Positions 26,068 through 33,553 of a stretch of 62,420 bases of DNA are shown here, piece after piece. The stretch comes from JBCBRD01 sp039819785 (GTDB taxonomy: Bacteria; Pseudomonadota; Alphaproteobacteria; Rhizobiales; Hyphomicrobiaceae): NCBI GenBank assembly GCA_039819785.1, contig JBCBRH010000025.1:1-62420 (forward strand), in the 5' to 3' direction. The stretch's first letter is position 1; each line of letters opens with the position of its first letter. A program made the position numbers and the translations under genes. The notes under the pieces are model-generated. The model worked only from the letters and a program-made list of their open reading frames with translations. It made no database searches and was not told the origin of the DNA.

Positions 26068-26192
26068 CGCACCAAACCTCCTGCAATTGTCCGGCAGTGC
26101 TTTGGTTTAACCTAACAATTGTGTCTTCGACAGGGGAGATTTGTGTCTTCGACACGCGTTGGATCGGGACGGTCCGCCAGCGGCTCGGTAAA

Positions 26193-26597
26193 TCAGGGGC
26201 GGCCAAGAATATGCTGGATCGATTTGAAGAACAGCTCCTGGCCGGTCAGTCCGGGGATGCGACCAATTTCGCGGCCGTCATCAAGCACAAGTATCGTCGG
26301 GACAATGCTGATGGGCTGTTTCAGCGAGATGCCGGACTTTCTGACTTCCTTGTAGTTTATGAAGCGGATGGGGGTTTCCTTGGCGCGCCTCGAAGCAGCA
26401 TAGGCTGGCAGCAGGTTCTGGCGGAACGAACGGCAATAGGCGCAATCCAGTGTTTCGACGACAACGAGTTCGGTCTGGTTTTTTGGCGCGGTCTGGATTG
26501 TGGGGTCGACCGCTGCGCGTGCTGGGCTATGCGATGGAAAAGCTGCCACGCAGAACGCGCATGTCACAGCTAAAAAGACTGACCAGAGATGACGCAT
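26193..26597 (-). CDS. Exported thioredoxin-fold protein (SoxW-like)
   Basis: The 134-residue protein has a signal peptide (to about residue 29, Ala-Arg-Ala-Ala). A thioredoxin-like domain follows with Cys52-Ala-Tyr-Cys55 after the first strand and a cis-Pro at about 100 (Ile-Val-Pro-Thr). The pattern is that of small periplasmic thiol-disulfide proteins, smaller than DsbA. It lies between the orphan binding protein and the NicO-type transporter gene on the same strand, with about 190 bases to the latter. A redox role in the periplasm is likely; the partner is unknown. Confidence 0.75.
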   Translation of the reverse strand: MRHLWSVFLAVTCAFCVAAFPSHSPARAAVDPTIQTAPKNQTELVVVETLDCAYCRSFRQNLLPAYAASRRAKETPIRFINYKEVRKSGISLKQPISIVPTILVLDDGREIGRIPGLTGQELFFKSIQHILGRP

Positions 26598-26790
26598 TTC
26601 AAATCCACTGACGAAGATGGGTTTTGTATTAAATCCAACATATCAGCGGTGGTCTGGTGCGTGCGCCACCAAATCAAGCAGCGGTTAACAGGCGGTTCAG
26701 TTCGGGACAATCTAGCGCTCTGGTTGCGCAGTGGTTTGGCTTGGCCGGTTTTTTGGGCGGCGGCAGCACATTCGTTAACGGCGTGGCGTT

Positions 26791-27951
26791 CTAGAACGGG
26801 GTTTGCGTGCTGAGCGATGCGACGAAGAACGTGACGCCGAAAACGGTTATCAAGCTCGCTCCTGTTAACCCTGCTGCCGTTTGAACACGCATGGCCCAGG
26901 CTCCGCTGCCGCCGTCGGCGAGGCGTTTGGCCAGTTCCCGGCTGCCCACGGCCAGGGCTGCCAATGCTGACACGGTCAGGGCTGTTCCAATGGCCATGGC
27001 AAACGTTGCGAACACGCCAGCCCAGAATAATCCCTGGGTGAGGGCGAAAATCATGACGATAACAGCGCCGGTGCAAGGCCTGATACCAACAGCGAAGGCA
27101 ACTGCCAGGGCTTTGCCCCACGACCATGCGCCGCTGACCTGATTCGGCGATGGCATATGGGCGTGGCCACAGGATGTGCAGACGCCGTCGGCGCCGGGTG
27201 CATGGGTATGATCATGATGCGCGTGATCGTGGCTGTGATCGTGGTGATGATGGCCATGGCCATGGTCATGTGTGTGGCTGGATGTCCCTTTCGCCGATGG
27301 ACTGCGCTGCCAGAGCTTACGAAGCTGGGTTGTCAATAACCAGATCCCAATCGCTGCGACGAGTGCCCAACTCAGCGTTGTTATCCAATTCTCGGCCGCC
27401 TTGATCTGCATGCCGGTCTGGTTGAGCGCAATGGCAAGCACGCCAACGATGGCGATTGCTGAGAGGGCCTGGATGCCTGCGGCCATGAACGACAGTAATA
27501 TGCCCCGCCGGACCGTCTGTTCATTGGCCAGGACGTAGGATGAAATCACAGCCTTGCCATGGCCTGGGCCGGCTGCGTGCAAGACACCATATGTGAAACT
27601 GATGAGCGCCAAAATGGCGGCTGCCGAAAATGGATCCATGGTCTGGAAATTGCGCACACCCTGGGATAGTTGACGGTTCACGGCCTGCTGCTGGCGCATC
27701 AACCAACCCCATGCAGCCGCGATCGGGCCCACGTCACGCTGAACTGCGCCTTGCTGTGGATTGTCGGTTCTCACCGGCACGCCAAACGGAGAGTTTGATG
27801 TGGCTTGTGCAAGCTGCTGGGCATTGGCCGGAGGTGCTGCGAACGGGGAGATACTGGCCGGCAGCGCCCACATCACGGCTAGTCCAATACAGGTTATCAA
27901 TCCCATCAGACGCAAGTTCATCGGTGCTTTCGCAGAGTGAGGTCTAGGCAT
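26791..27951 (-). CDS. NicO/RcnA-type nickel-cobalt (or zinc) transporter
   Basis: With the start at 27949-27951 the protein has 386 residues. A signal-like segment is at about 11-45. Membrane helices carry the family motifs His-Ala-Ala-Gly-Pro-Gly-His-Gly-Lys (125-133) and Gly-Ile-Arg-Pro-Cys-Thr-Gly-Ala (289-296). Between them lies a cytoplasmic or loop segment extremely rich in His and Asp (about 226-265) ending in Cys-Thr-Ser-Cys-Gly-His-Ala-His. The open frame continues to 28083 but without signal-like sequence; 27921 is another possible start. It is downstream of the DUF1007 gene, a common pairing. Metal and direction of transport cannot be read from sequence. Confidence 0.85.
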   Translation of the reverse strand: MPRPHSAKAPMNLRLMGLITCIGLAVMWALPASISPFAAPPANAQQLAQATSNSPFGVPVRTDNPQQGAVQRDVGPIAAAWGWLMRQQQAVNRQLSQGVRNFQTMDPFSAAAILALISFTYGVLHAAGPGHGKAVISSYVLANEQTVRRGILLSFMAAGIQALSAIAIVGVLAIALNQTGMQIKAAENWITTLSWALVAAIGIWLLTTQLRKLWQRSPSAKGTSSHTHDHGHGHHHHDHSHDHAHHDHTHAPGADGVCTSCGHAHMPSPNQVSGAWSWGKALAVAFAVGIRPCTGAVIVMIFALTQGLFWAGVFATFAMAIGTALTVSALAALAVGSRELAKRLADGGSGAWAMRVQTAAGLTGASLITVFGVTFFVASLSTQTPF

Positions 27952-28141
27952 CAGTGGCTCGCTTGGGATGGTGGGGGGATGCAGTTCGGCTTGTTTTTTG
28001 GTCCGAGGCGGTCGACTGTTTCGTTCCGGCTTCGTGCTTGTCGTTCGGCAGCCATTACGCGGCCAATACCGACACGGCTTCAAATTGGAGATGCGTCAGT
28101 GGGCTTGGGTCATTCGTGGAGCCGCACATTTGCGTGGCGCC

Positions 28142-28804
28142 CTACGTTCGAGCGCATTTGACCGCGATGGTTTTGGCCAGTGTCACCCCGAAATCGCCAC
28201 CAAACTGACTGAGAAATGCATCGCTGAGATCTTGTGCCTGCTGCATGTCACTTTGAGGCACAGAGATATCTGCGGTGCAGCCTTCCGGTGCGCCCGCGCC
28301 AAGTTTAACTGGATCTTTCTCGGCCAAGTCGAAGGCGATGAAATAGCTCGGGTCATACACTTGATAGTTGAAACCCTCGGCCTCGGCCAAAACAGGTTCC
28401 GCCAAGGGAAGCGTAAAGTGCAGAGACAGGATGCCGCCGGTATGTTCCAGCCAATAGTCAATCGGTTGGTCGAGGTTCAGATCCTGATCACCGAGTTTGG
28501 CATAGGTGAAATAATCGAACTCCTTCAAACCATCGATGTTTACCTGGGCTAGCTCCTTCAGCTCTTCACGGTCGTATTTGCCATCACCGTTTTTATCGAG
28601 GCCCTGGATCGCCATGGCGGTATACATATCGTCGAAGGTCCAACGATGGGTAATGCCTTTCAGTTTGCCAACATCATAGGCAACGGTGGTTTGGACATTT
28701 ACCCACACATGGGGGTGTGCGGTTGCCGGTGTTGCGAAAGCGGCGGTTGTCACAAGGCTTGCAACCACAAGTGCTGCGCAGGTTTGCGGCTGTGACGGTT
28801 TCAT
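28142..28804 (-). CDS. DUF1007 family exported protein with an EF-hand-like motif
   Basis: The 220-residue protein has a signal peptide ending near Ala-Thr-Ala-His at about 27-30, so the mature protein begins with His30-Pro-His32-Val-Trp. That His pair is typical of DUF1007 proteins and a likely metal ligand. An EF-hand-like loop, Asp70-Lys-Asn-Gly-Asp-Gly...Glu81, follows. GGGACGCTTC upstream supports the ATG at 28802-28804; in-frame ATGs farther upstream lack a good ribosome-binding site. The NicO-type gene is immediately downstream and a zinc-binding ZnuA is divergent. A role in delivering divalent metal to the transporter is inferred. Confidence 0.82.
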   Translation of the reverse strand: MKPSQPQTCAALVVASLVTTAAFATPATAHPHVWVNVQTTVAYDVGKLKGITHRWTFDDMYTAMAIQGLDKNGDGKYDREELKELAQVNIDGLKEFDYFTYAKLGDQDLNLDQPIDYWLEHTGGILSLHFTLPLAEPVLAEAEGFNYQVYDPSYFIAFDLAEKDPVKLGAGAPEGCTADISVPQSDMQQAQDLSDAFLSQFGGDFGVTLAKTIAVKCART

Positions 28805-29268
28805 GAAGCGTCCCATTAATTGGATCATTTCTCCGGCTTCACCTCTTTTTGTGACATATCTTTGGCATTGTCTCTTGAGCATCGTCGCGTCCCTGACGTC
28901 TTCATGGCTCAGGCTCAGGTCTTTGTTCAAGGCGTCGACCCAAGCGCGCGATTGCATCGGACATAGTGTCGATTTCAGGCGTTCCCAAGGTCTCGAGTGT
29001 CTTTAAAGCCTGGTTCAAGCCGGTGTCGCCATCAAGACCGCGTCAGATATGTTCTTGAACTTGGTATCGGATCACTAATGTACCACACACTGATCGATTG
29101 TCGCCGGACGTGAAACGGGGGCTAAACAGTCGCTTACTCTGTCGCCGTTGCTAGGGGATATGCCAGTGCCGCATGTGCGATTTGCGGGAAATGTTATGGC
29201 GATCGACTGTACAGTATAATATACGACGAGTCAGCCTTATCCCTGTCTCTCGATTTGAAAGGAACGTC
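28805..29268. other. Divergent region between the DUF1007 and znuA genes
   Basis: The gap contains a possible metal-regulated operator/promoter near the znuA start (29214-29224, listed separately). I found no second copy of the palindrome near the DUF1007 start, and no RNA gene. Confidence 0.4.
29214..29224 (+). promoter_or_regulatory. Palindrome overlapping a TATAAT box, candidate Zur operator for znuA
   Basis: GTATAATATAC is a 5-1-5 inverted repeat, and its bases 2-7 form a perfect TATAAT -10 hexamer (29215-29220), 45 bases upstream of the znuA ATG. Alphaproteobacterial Zur sites are AT-rich palindromes of similar shape, so repression by Zur at this promoter is plausible. No strong -35 is visible. 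Confidence 0.45.
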
Positions 29269-30444
29269 ATGGATACCAGCCGGGCAGTAGATCGTACGAT
29301 GCCAGATTTTCGGGTCACGCGAACGTGCGCGTTGAAATCTAACTTTGTCCACTGCGACCGACGTCATCGCCTTTCGACCGCATGGGGTGATGTTTTTCGC
29401 TCCAGGTTCTTCGGATTTGGTCTGAGCGCGCTGCTTGCGGTCACCATCTTGCTTTCGCCTATGGGGCGCTCCGTTGTGATCGCGAGCGAGGCACCGGTTA
29501 TCGTTGTGACGATCAAGCCGCTGCACGGGTTGGTGGCGGCTGTGACCAAATCTGTTGCCGAGCCGACATTGTTGCTGGATGGGCCCCAATCACCGCATTC
29601 CTTTGCGCTCAAGCCGTCGCAAGCTGCTGTGCTGAACCGCGCCGACTTTATTTTTCTGGCTGACAAGACACTAGAGATGCCCATCGCTCGGGCGGCTCGG
29701 TCTTTGCCGAAGACGGTCCAGGTTGTTCCGCTGATTGATGCGCTGGGCGTTGAAGTGCTTCCGATGCGCCGCGGAGCGTCGTTTGATGCGCACAATCACG
29801 GCGATCATGGAGGTCATGACGATCATAAGGGTCACGGCGATCACAAGGATCATGGCCATGACCACCATGGGCACTCCCATGACCATGCGCACGACCACGG
29901 TGCGTCAAAAGACGGTGCCGAAGTCCGTGATCCCCATTTCTGGCTCGATCCGCAAAACGCGCGCTGGGTTGCGGCTTATGTAGCCGAAACACTGTCTGCG
30001 CGTTATCCGGAGCACGGAGCCGTTTTCAAGAAGAACGCAGCTGCTCTTGATCAGGAGCTTCAACAACTCGAAGCGTCTATTACTGCAACCCTTGATGGGG
30101 TCAACGAGCGGTCTTTTCTCGTCTTTCACGATGCGTTTCAGTATTTTGAGGCGCGGTTTGGGTTGCGAAGCGTCGGCGCAATCAGCGTGAACCCGGAGGT
30201 TTTGCCCGGCGCAAGGCGGCTTTCCGAGTTGCGTGAGCGGGTTGCGAAAAGCAACGTGGTGTGTGTGTTTGCCGAACCTCAGTTCCAGTCCCGGATCATT
30301 GACACCGTAATCGAAGGGAGTGGTGCTAAGAAAGGCGTGATCGACCCGCTAGGCTCCAAGATTGGTGCGGGACCAGAGCATTACGCCGCCATGCTGCGCG
30401 ACGTGGCTGATACGTTTGCGACCTGTTTAAAGCCAGAAGCGTGA
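29269..30444 (+). CDS. znuA: Zinc ABC transporter substrate-binding protein (ZnuA)
   Basis: The 391-residue periplasmic binding protein has expected zinc ligands His110 (Ser-Pro-His-Ser-Phe), His223 (Asp-Pro-His-Phe-Trp-Leu-Asp-Pro), a later His in Phe-His-Asp-Ala-Phe-Gln-Tyr, and the Asp in Ile-Asp-Pro-Leu-Gly. Between the first two lies a loop very rich in His and Asp (about 175-210), the mark of zinc-specific members. An AAAGGAACG site supports this start. The signal peptide core sits unusually late, at about 48-72, giving a long N-terminal extension. No znuB or znuC is adjacent, so the ABC partner must be elsewhere. A TATAAT palindrome upstream suggests Zur control. Confidence 0.9.
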   Translation: MDTSRAVDRTMPDFRVTRTCALKSNFVHCDRRHRLSTAWGDVFRSRFFGFGLSALLAVTILLSPMGRSVVIASEAPVIVVTIKPLHGLVAAVTKSVAEPTLLLDGPQSPHSFALKPSQAAVLNRADFIFLADKTLEMPIARAARSLPKTVQVVPLIDALGVEVLPMRRGASFDAHNHGDHGGHDDHKGHGDHKDHGHDHHGHSHDHAHDHGASKDGAEVRDPHFWLDPQNARWVAAYVAETLSARYPEHGAVFKKNAAALDQELQQLEASITATLDGVNERSFLVFHDAFQYFEARFGLRSVGAISVNPEVLPGARRLSELRERVAKSNVVCVFAEPQFQSRIIDTVIEGSGAKKGVIDPLGSKIGAGPEHYAAMLRDVADTFATCLKPEA

Positions 30445-30570
30445 ACTTGGTCCGACTTTAGGTGCCGTTGCACATCAGGTGGCTTCGCACATCAAGTGTC
30501 TTGGCAGCATAAGGTGTTTCGGCAACATCAAAATCGGTTCATGGCGTCACCAGACTGAGCCGTAGACAAT

Positions 30571-30612
30571 AAAAAACGCAGCGTCTCAGGCTCCTGAGCA
30601 CGCTGCGTTTTT
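30571..30612. terminator. Bidirectional terminator between znuA and the L,D-transpeptidase gene
   Basis: An ACGCAGCGT/ACGCTGCGT stem continued by CTCAGG/CCTGAG is flanked by AAAAAA on the left and TTTTT on the right. It therefore has a T-run on either strand and can end both convergent genes. Confidence 0.88.
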
Positions 30613-30651
30613 GTGTGATGTGTTGGTCAGGACACGCCGGTACCGGATGGT

Positions 30652-31317
30652 TCAGTAACGGCTTATGAACATGCGGCGGCGGTTAGAGCGCTGTGGCTTG
30701 TCTTCGTAGCTCGAGTAGCGCTGTTTTGGCCGATAGCTTTTCCACGTGACCTGCACCTTTGCCCCGACGTTCACGCGTGGGTAGAGGTCTAAGACGTCCT
30801 TGTTGAACATGCGAATGCAACCTGATGACGCTGCAGTTCCGATCGTCCAAGGGGCATCTGTTCCGTGGATCCGGTAGGCGCTTGTTCCAAGATAAAGTGC
30901 GCGTACGCCGAGCGGGTTCATGGGGTGTCCGCCTGGAACCCAGCTTGGAAGACGCGGATTCTTGCGCAGCATGTTTTGCGTTGGGCGCCATGCCGGGTTT
31001 TTACGTTTCATGGATACGGTCGTGCGGCCTTCCCAGCGGGCATCTTCCTTTGGGACGGCGATGGGGTAGCTGAGCGCTTCGCCTGGGCGGGTCACGAGAT
31101 AAAGCCTGCGGTCTGCGAAGCTGACGATGATTTGGCCGCGGCGATAGCTTTTGGCGAAGTTTACAGTCTGGCGGTCGCCGCCATATTCAGACGTGCCACC
31201 CCATCCGGCATCTCGTTGCTGCGCCATGGCCGCAGGTGCGGTCGCACTAACGAAGACGGCGGCGGATAGGACTGTCACGGCGATGGCTGAAAGTGGGTTC
31301 ATCGTTTTAACGGTCAT
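30652..31317 (-). CDS. L,D-transpeptidase (YkuD domain), exported
   Basis: The 221-residue protein has a signal peptide (about 8-32, Met-Ala-Gln). A YkuD catalytic domain spans about 62-200 with His151-Gly-Thr and the active-site block Ser165-Gly-Cys167-Ile-Arg169. The family forms 3-3 cross-links in peptidoglycan or attaches lipoproteins to it. GGAGCACG upstream supports the ATG at 31315-31317, and the longer open frame to 31467 is not signal-like. The C-terminus is basic (Arg-Ser-Asn-Arg-Arg-Arg). It stands alone, facing znuA across the bidirectional terminator. Confidence 0.9.
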   Translation of the reverse strand: MTVKTMNPLSAIAVTVLSAAVFVSATAPAAMAQQRDAGWGGTSEYGGDRQTVNFAKSYRRGQIIVSFADRRLYLVTRPGEALSYPIAVPKEDARWEGRTTVSMKRKNPAWRPTQNMLRKNPRLPSWVPGGHPMNPLGVRALYLGTSAYRIHGTDAPWTIGTAASSGCIRMFNKDVLDLYPRVNVGAKVQVTWKSYRPKQRYSSYEDKPQRSNRRRMFISRY

Positions 31318-31658
31318 CAAGGTACGTGCTCCGTTGAACGGCCGGGTTGATCGGCCGCATGATCGCTTACTGTCGTCAGGAAAACCGAGTGCGAATTGCA
31401 TAGCGCGACAGGCGTTAAGATTATGTTTACCGCACTGCGGCGCGGGTGTGCAGAGCAGCAAAGCCACACTGATGTATTTGTGATTGGCGGCGGAACCGGG
31501 GTTGGCGGGCTACTGGCTGCGGGATGAAGAGCGGTGTTGGTCTGATTTCATTGACCTTATCGGTCTCCAGGTGCCGCATCTGCTGATGAAGGCGCCTTCA
31601 AACGGAGCTGTGAATTGGCTCGGTGAATTGAGCTGCTTGTTGATGCGTGGAAATTTTT

Positions 31659-31673
31659 GTTCTTTTTTCGTTC
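31659..31673 (+). promoter_or_regulatory. LexA (SOS) box 1
   Basis: GTTC at 31659-31662 and GTTC at 31670-31673 are separated by exactly seven bases, the alphaproteobacterial LexA direct repeat. It lies just upstream of a TTGACG element and faces imuA. Confidence 0.88.
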
Positions 31674-31705
31674 TAAATTGTTGACGGTGGGGATGTCTTG
31701 ATTTA

Positions 31706-31720
31706 GAACAAAAACAGAAC
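31706..31720 (-). promoter_or_regulatory. LexA (SOS) box 2
   Basis: GAAC at 31706-31709 and GAAC at 31717-31720 with seven bases between them form the same LexA direct repeat read on the opposite strand. It overlaps the expected -10 region, so LexA binding here would block polymerase. Confidence 0.85.
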
Positions 31721-31906
31721 GCAGGACGGAAGCTTCGTCTCTCAGCTCACGGCCTGGTTTGAGTAAGTCATGCTTTGTTCTTGTTGCGCTTGTGTGTGTG
31801 TCTGTAGGGCGTTGGCGTGTGTTGCGTCTGTGTCGCGTTGGTTTTCGTCTTTGTCTTTGTTTGCCCCCCTCACTGTTTGTTGCGAGAGCGTTCCGTTGTG
31901 AAGCAG

Positions 31907-33553
31907 ATGGCCCTTCCCCTCAGCCCTCCGCCTCTGTCTTCAAAAGGGATCTCGCCTTCAAGGCTGTTGTCGTCCAGTAGGTCTCCCCGCCGTCTTAAGA
32001 CAAAGCCTTGCTGCCCTGACCGGAATGGTGATTTGCCCCTCACCATTCCGGTCCCCCCTTCTCCTGCTTCACATCACTCTTTTGCTCCGGCTATGCCCAG
32101 TGACACGACTGGTGCGTGTGGTGCCTCTGACGTCGTCGCGGACACCTTTGATGTTCCTGGCAGTCTGTTGTCTGGTGATGTGCGTTCGTCCTGCAATCTG
32201 GAGCTGTCTGGTAAATCAAGGTCATCGGACGCTTTCAGGTCGTTTGATATTTCAAAAGCTCCCTTGGGCTATGTGCCCGGCCCCTCACAGATTGGATTTG
32301 TTTCAGGTCCACCAGATGATCAGGTTCTGCTGGCTCCAAAGGACGTCGCCTCTCACAACACGTTTTCAGGACAGGCTGAGACGCTACAGCGTCTGCGTGC
32401 CGCCATTCAGCGCATTGAGGGGAGCGGTGCGCGGTCGCGACCTGTTAGAACTTCGCACGCCGTGACGACCGCTGGGTGCACGGAGGGAGCGTGCGGAACG
32501 GCTGCGGGCAGCACAGGTGTTGTGGGGACAGGTGCAGTGGCGCCGCCTCCATCATCGGCCTTGCCGATTTCTGCTGATGCCGTGCCGCACCCGCCGATGT
32601 TTGGGGCAGTTGCATGTTCGCCTGACCTTCGCGGGGCCGGGCACTCCAAGCTTTCCATCCCGCGTGATGCTCACCGGGGCTGGTGTCTGGGTGAACCGCA
32701 GATTGATCAACGTCTGGGACCTGGCGGTCTTCATGTTGGCGGTGTGCATGAAATCAAGCCTGATGTGGGAACAGCTCCTGGCGCTTTGGCAGGGGTGGTT
32801 GCAACGACACTGTCATTTGCCTGGCGTCTTGCGCTGCGCCGAGTGAGCACAGGTGATTTCTCGCGCTCTGATCCGTGCGGCATCAGCCAGGCTGCCCCTG
32901 ATGCTGGACGACCTGTTTTGTGGTGTACGACGCAGGCACACAGTTCCGAGTATGGCGGCCTTTATGGTCCAGGCCTTTTTTATGGTTCAGGCTTGGTGCA
33001 AAGCGGGTTTGACCATGCTCAGCTTCTGGTGGTGCGTGCGCGGCGGGCCGATGATGTGTTGTGGGCCGTTGAAGAGGCCCTGCGTGCGGGTGCTGTCGGT
33101 GCCGTCATTGCCCATCTTGACGATGTCGATTTGACGCCTGCGCGGCGATTGAGTTTGGCGGCTCAAAGCGGGCAGACACCGTGTCTCATGGTAACGCGCC
33201 ACGATACCTCCGGCATGGCGGCGACAGCCTCGCGATGGCGTGTCGGCTCTGTTGCCTTCTCCGGTTCTCGATCTCGTTTAGAATCTGAATCTGCACATGC
33301 TGGAGCGGGCTCTGCTGCGGACCCTTGTGCTGGTCCCGGTCTGTTCCCATCCCAAGTCGTAGACGCAGGCCGATATTCAGGAGCCGGTCTCTGTCAGGTG
33401 CGGCTTGAGCGGTGCCGGCAGCATGTGTCTGCCGGTGCCAGCCCACCTCTTGTTCTGGAGTGGTCCGATGAAACGCTATCTTTCGGTTTGGTTTCCGCAT
33501 TGGCCGATGGAGCGGCTCGCGCGTGCCCAACCCCGCGCCGTTCCAGGTGCTGA
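31907..33553 (+). CDS. imuA: ImuA mutasome protein with long N-terminal extension
   Basis: The C-terminal 390 residues contain the ImuA/RecA-like core. It includes Leu-Gln-Arg-Leu-Arg-Ala-Ala-Ile-Gln-Arg-Ile-Glu, Leu-Gly-Pro-Gly-Gly-Leu-His-Val-Gly-Gly-Val-His-Glu-Ile, Arg-Pro-Val-Leu-Trp-Cys, and a domain ending Met-Val-Thr-Arg-His-Asp-Thr. ImuA is a non-Walker RecA relative that works with ImuB and DnaE2 in damage-induced mutagenesis. About 155 residues before this core are Pro/Ser-rich and not family-like. A segment after the first helix is also Ala/Gly/Ser-rich. I list the ATG at 31907, but the frame opens at 31817 and the next ATG is at 32090, so the N-terminus is uncertain. The end overlaps imuB by 86 bases. 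Two LexA boxes precede it. Confidence 0.75.
   Translation: MALPLSPPPLSSKGISPSRLLSSSRSPRRLKTKPCCPDRNGDLPLTIPVPPSPASHHSFAPAMPSDTTGACGASDVVADTFDVPGSLLSGDVRSSCNLELSGKSRSSDAFRSFDISKAPLGYVPGPSQIGFVSGPPDDQVLLAPKDVASHNTFSGQAETLQRLRAAIQRIEGSGARSRPVRTSHAVTTAGCTEGACGTAAGSTGVVGTGAVAPPPSSALPISADAVPHPPMFGAVACSPDLRGAGHSKLSIPRDAHRGWCLGEPQIDQRLGPGGLHVGGVHEIKPDVGTAPGALAGVVATTLSFAWRLALRRVSTGDFSRSDPCGISQAAPDAGRPVLWCTTQAHSSEYGGLYGPGLFYGSGLVQSGFDHAQLLVVRARRADDVLWAVEEALRAGAVGAVIAHLDDVDLTPARRLSLAAQSGQTPCLMVTRHDTSGMAATASRWRVGSVAFSGSRSRLESESAHAGAGSAADPCAGPGLFPSQVVDAGRYSGAGLCQVRLERCRQHVSAGASPPLVLEWSDETLSFGLVSALADGAARACPTPRRSRC

Larger units (their letters stand above)
31318..31906. other. SOS control region upstream of imuA
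   Basis: This region between divergent genes holds two LexA boxes (listed separately) and a TTGACG at 31681-31686 that could be a -35 element. A TAGAAC-like -10 about 17 bases further on would overlap the second box. Short frames between 31759 and 31906 have Cys- and Val-rich composition and are not convincing. The exact imuA start is unresolved. Confidence 0.5.
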
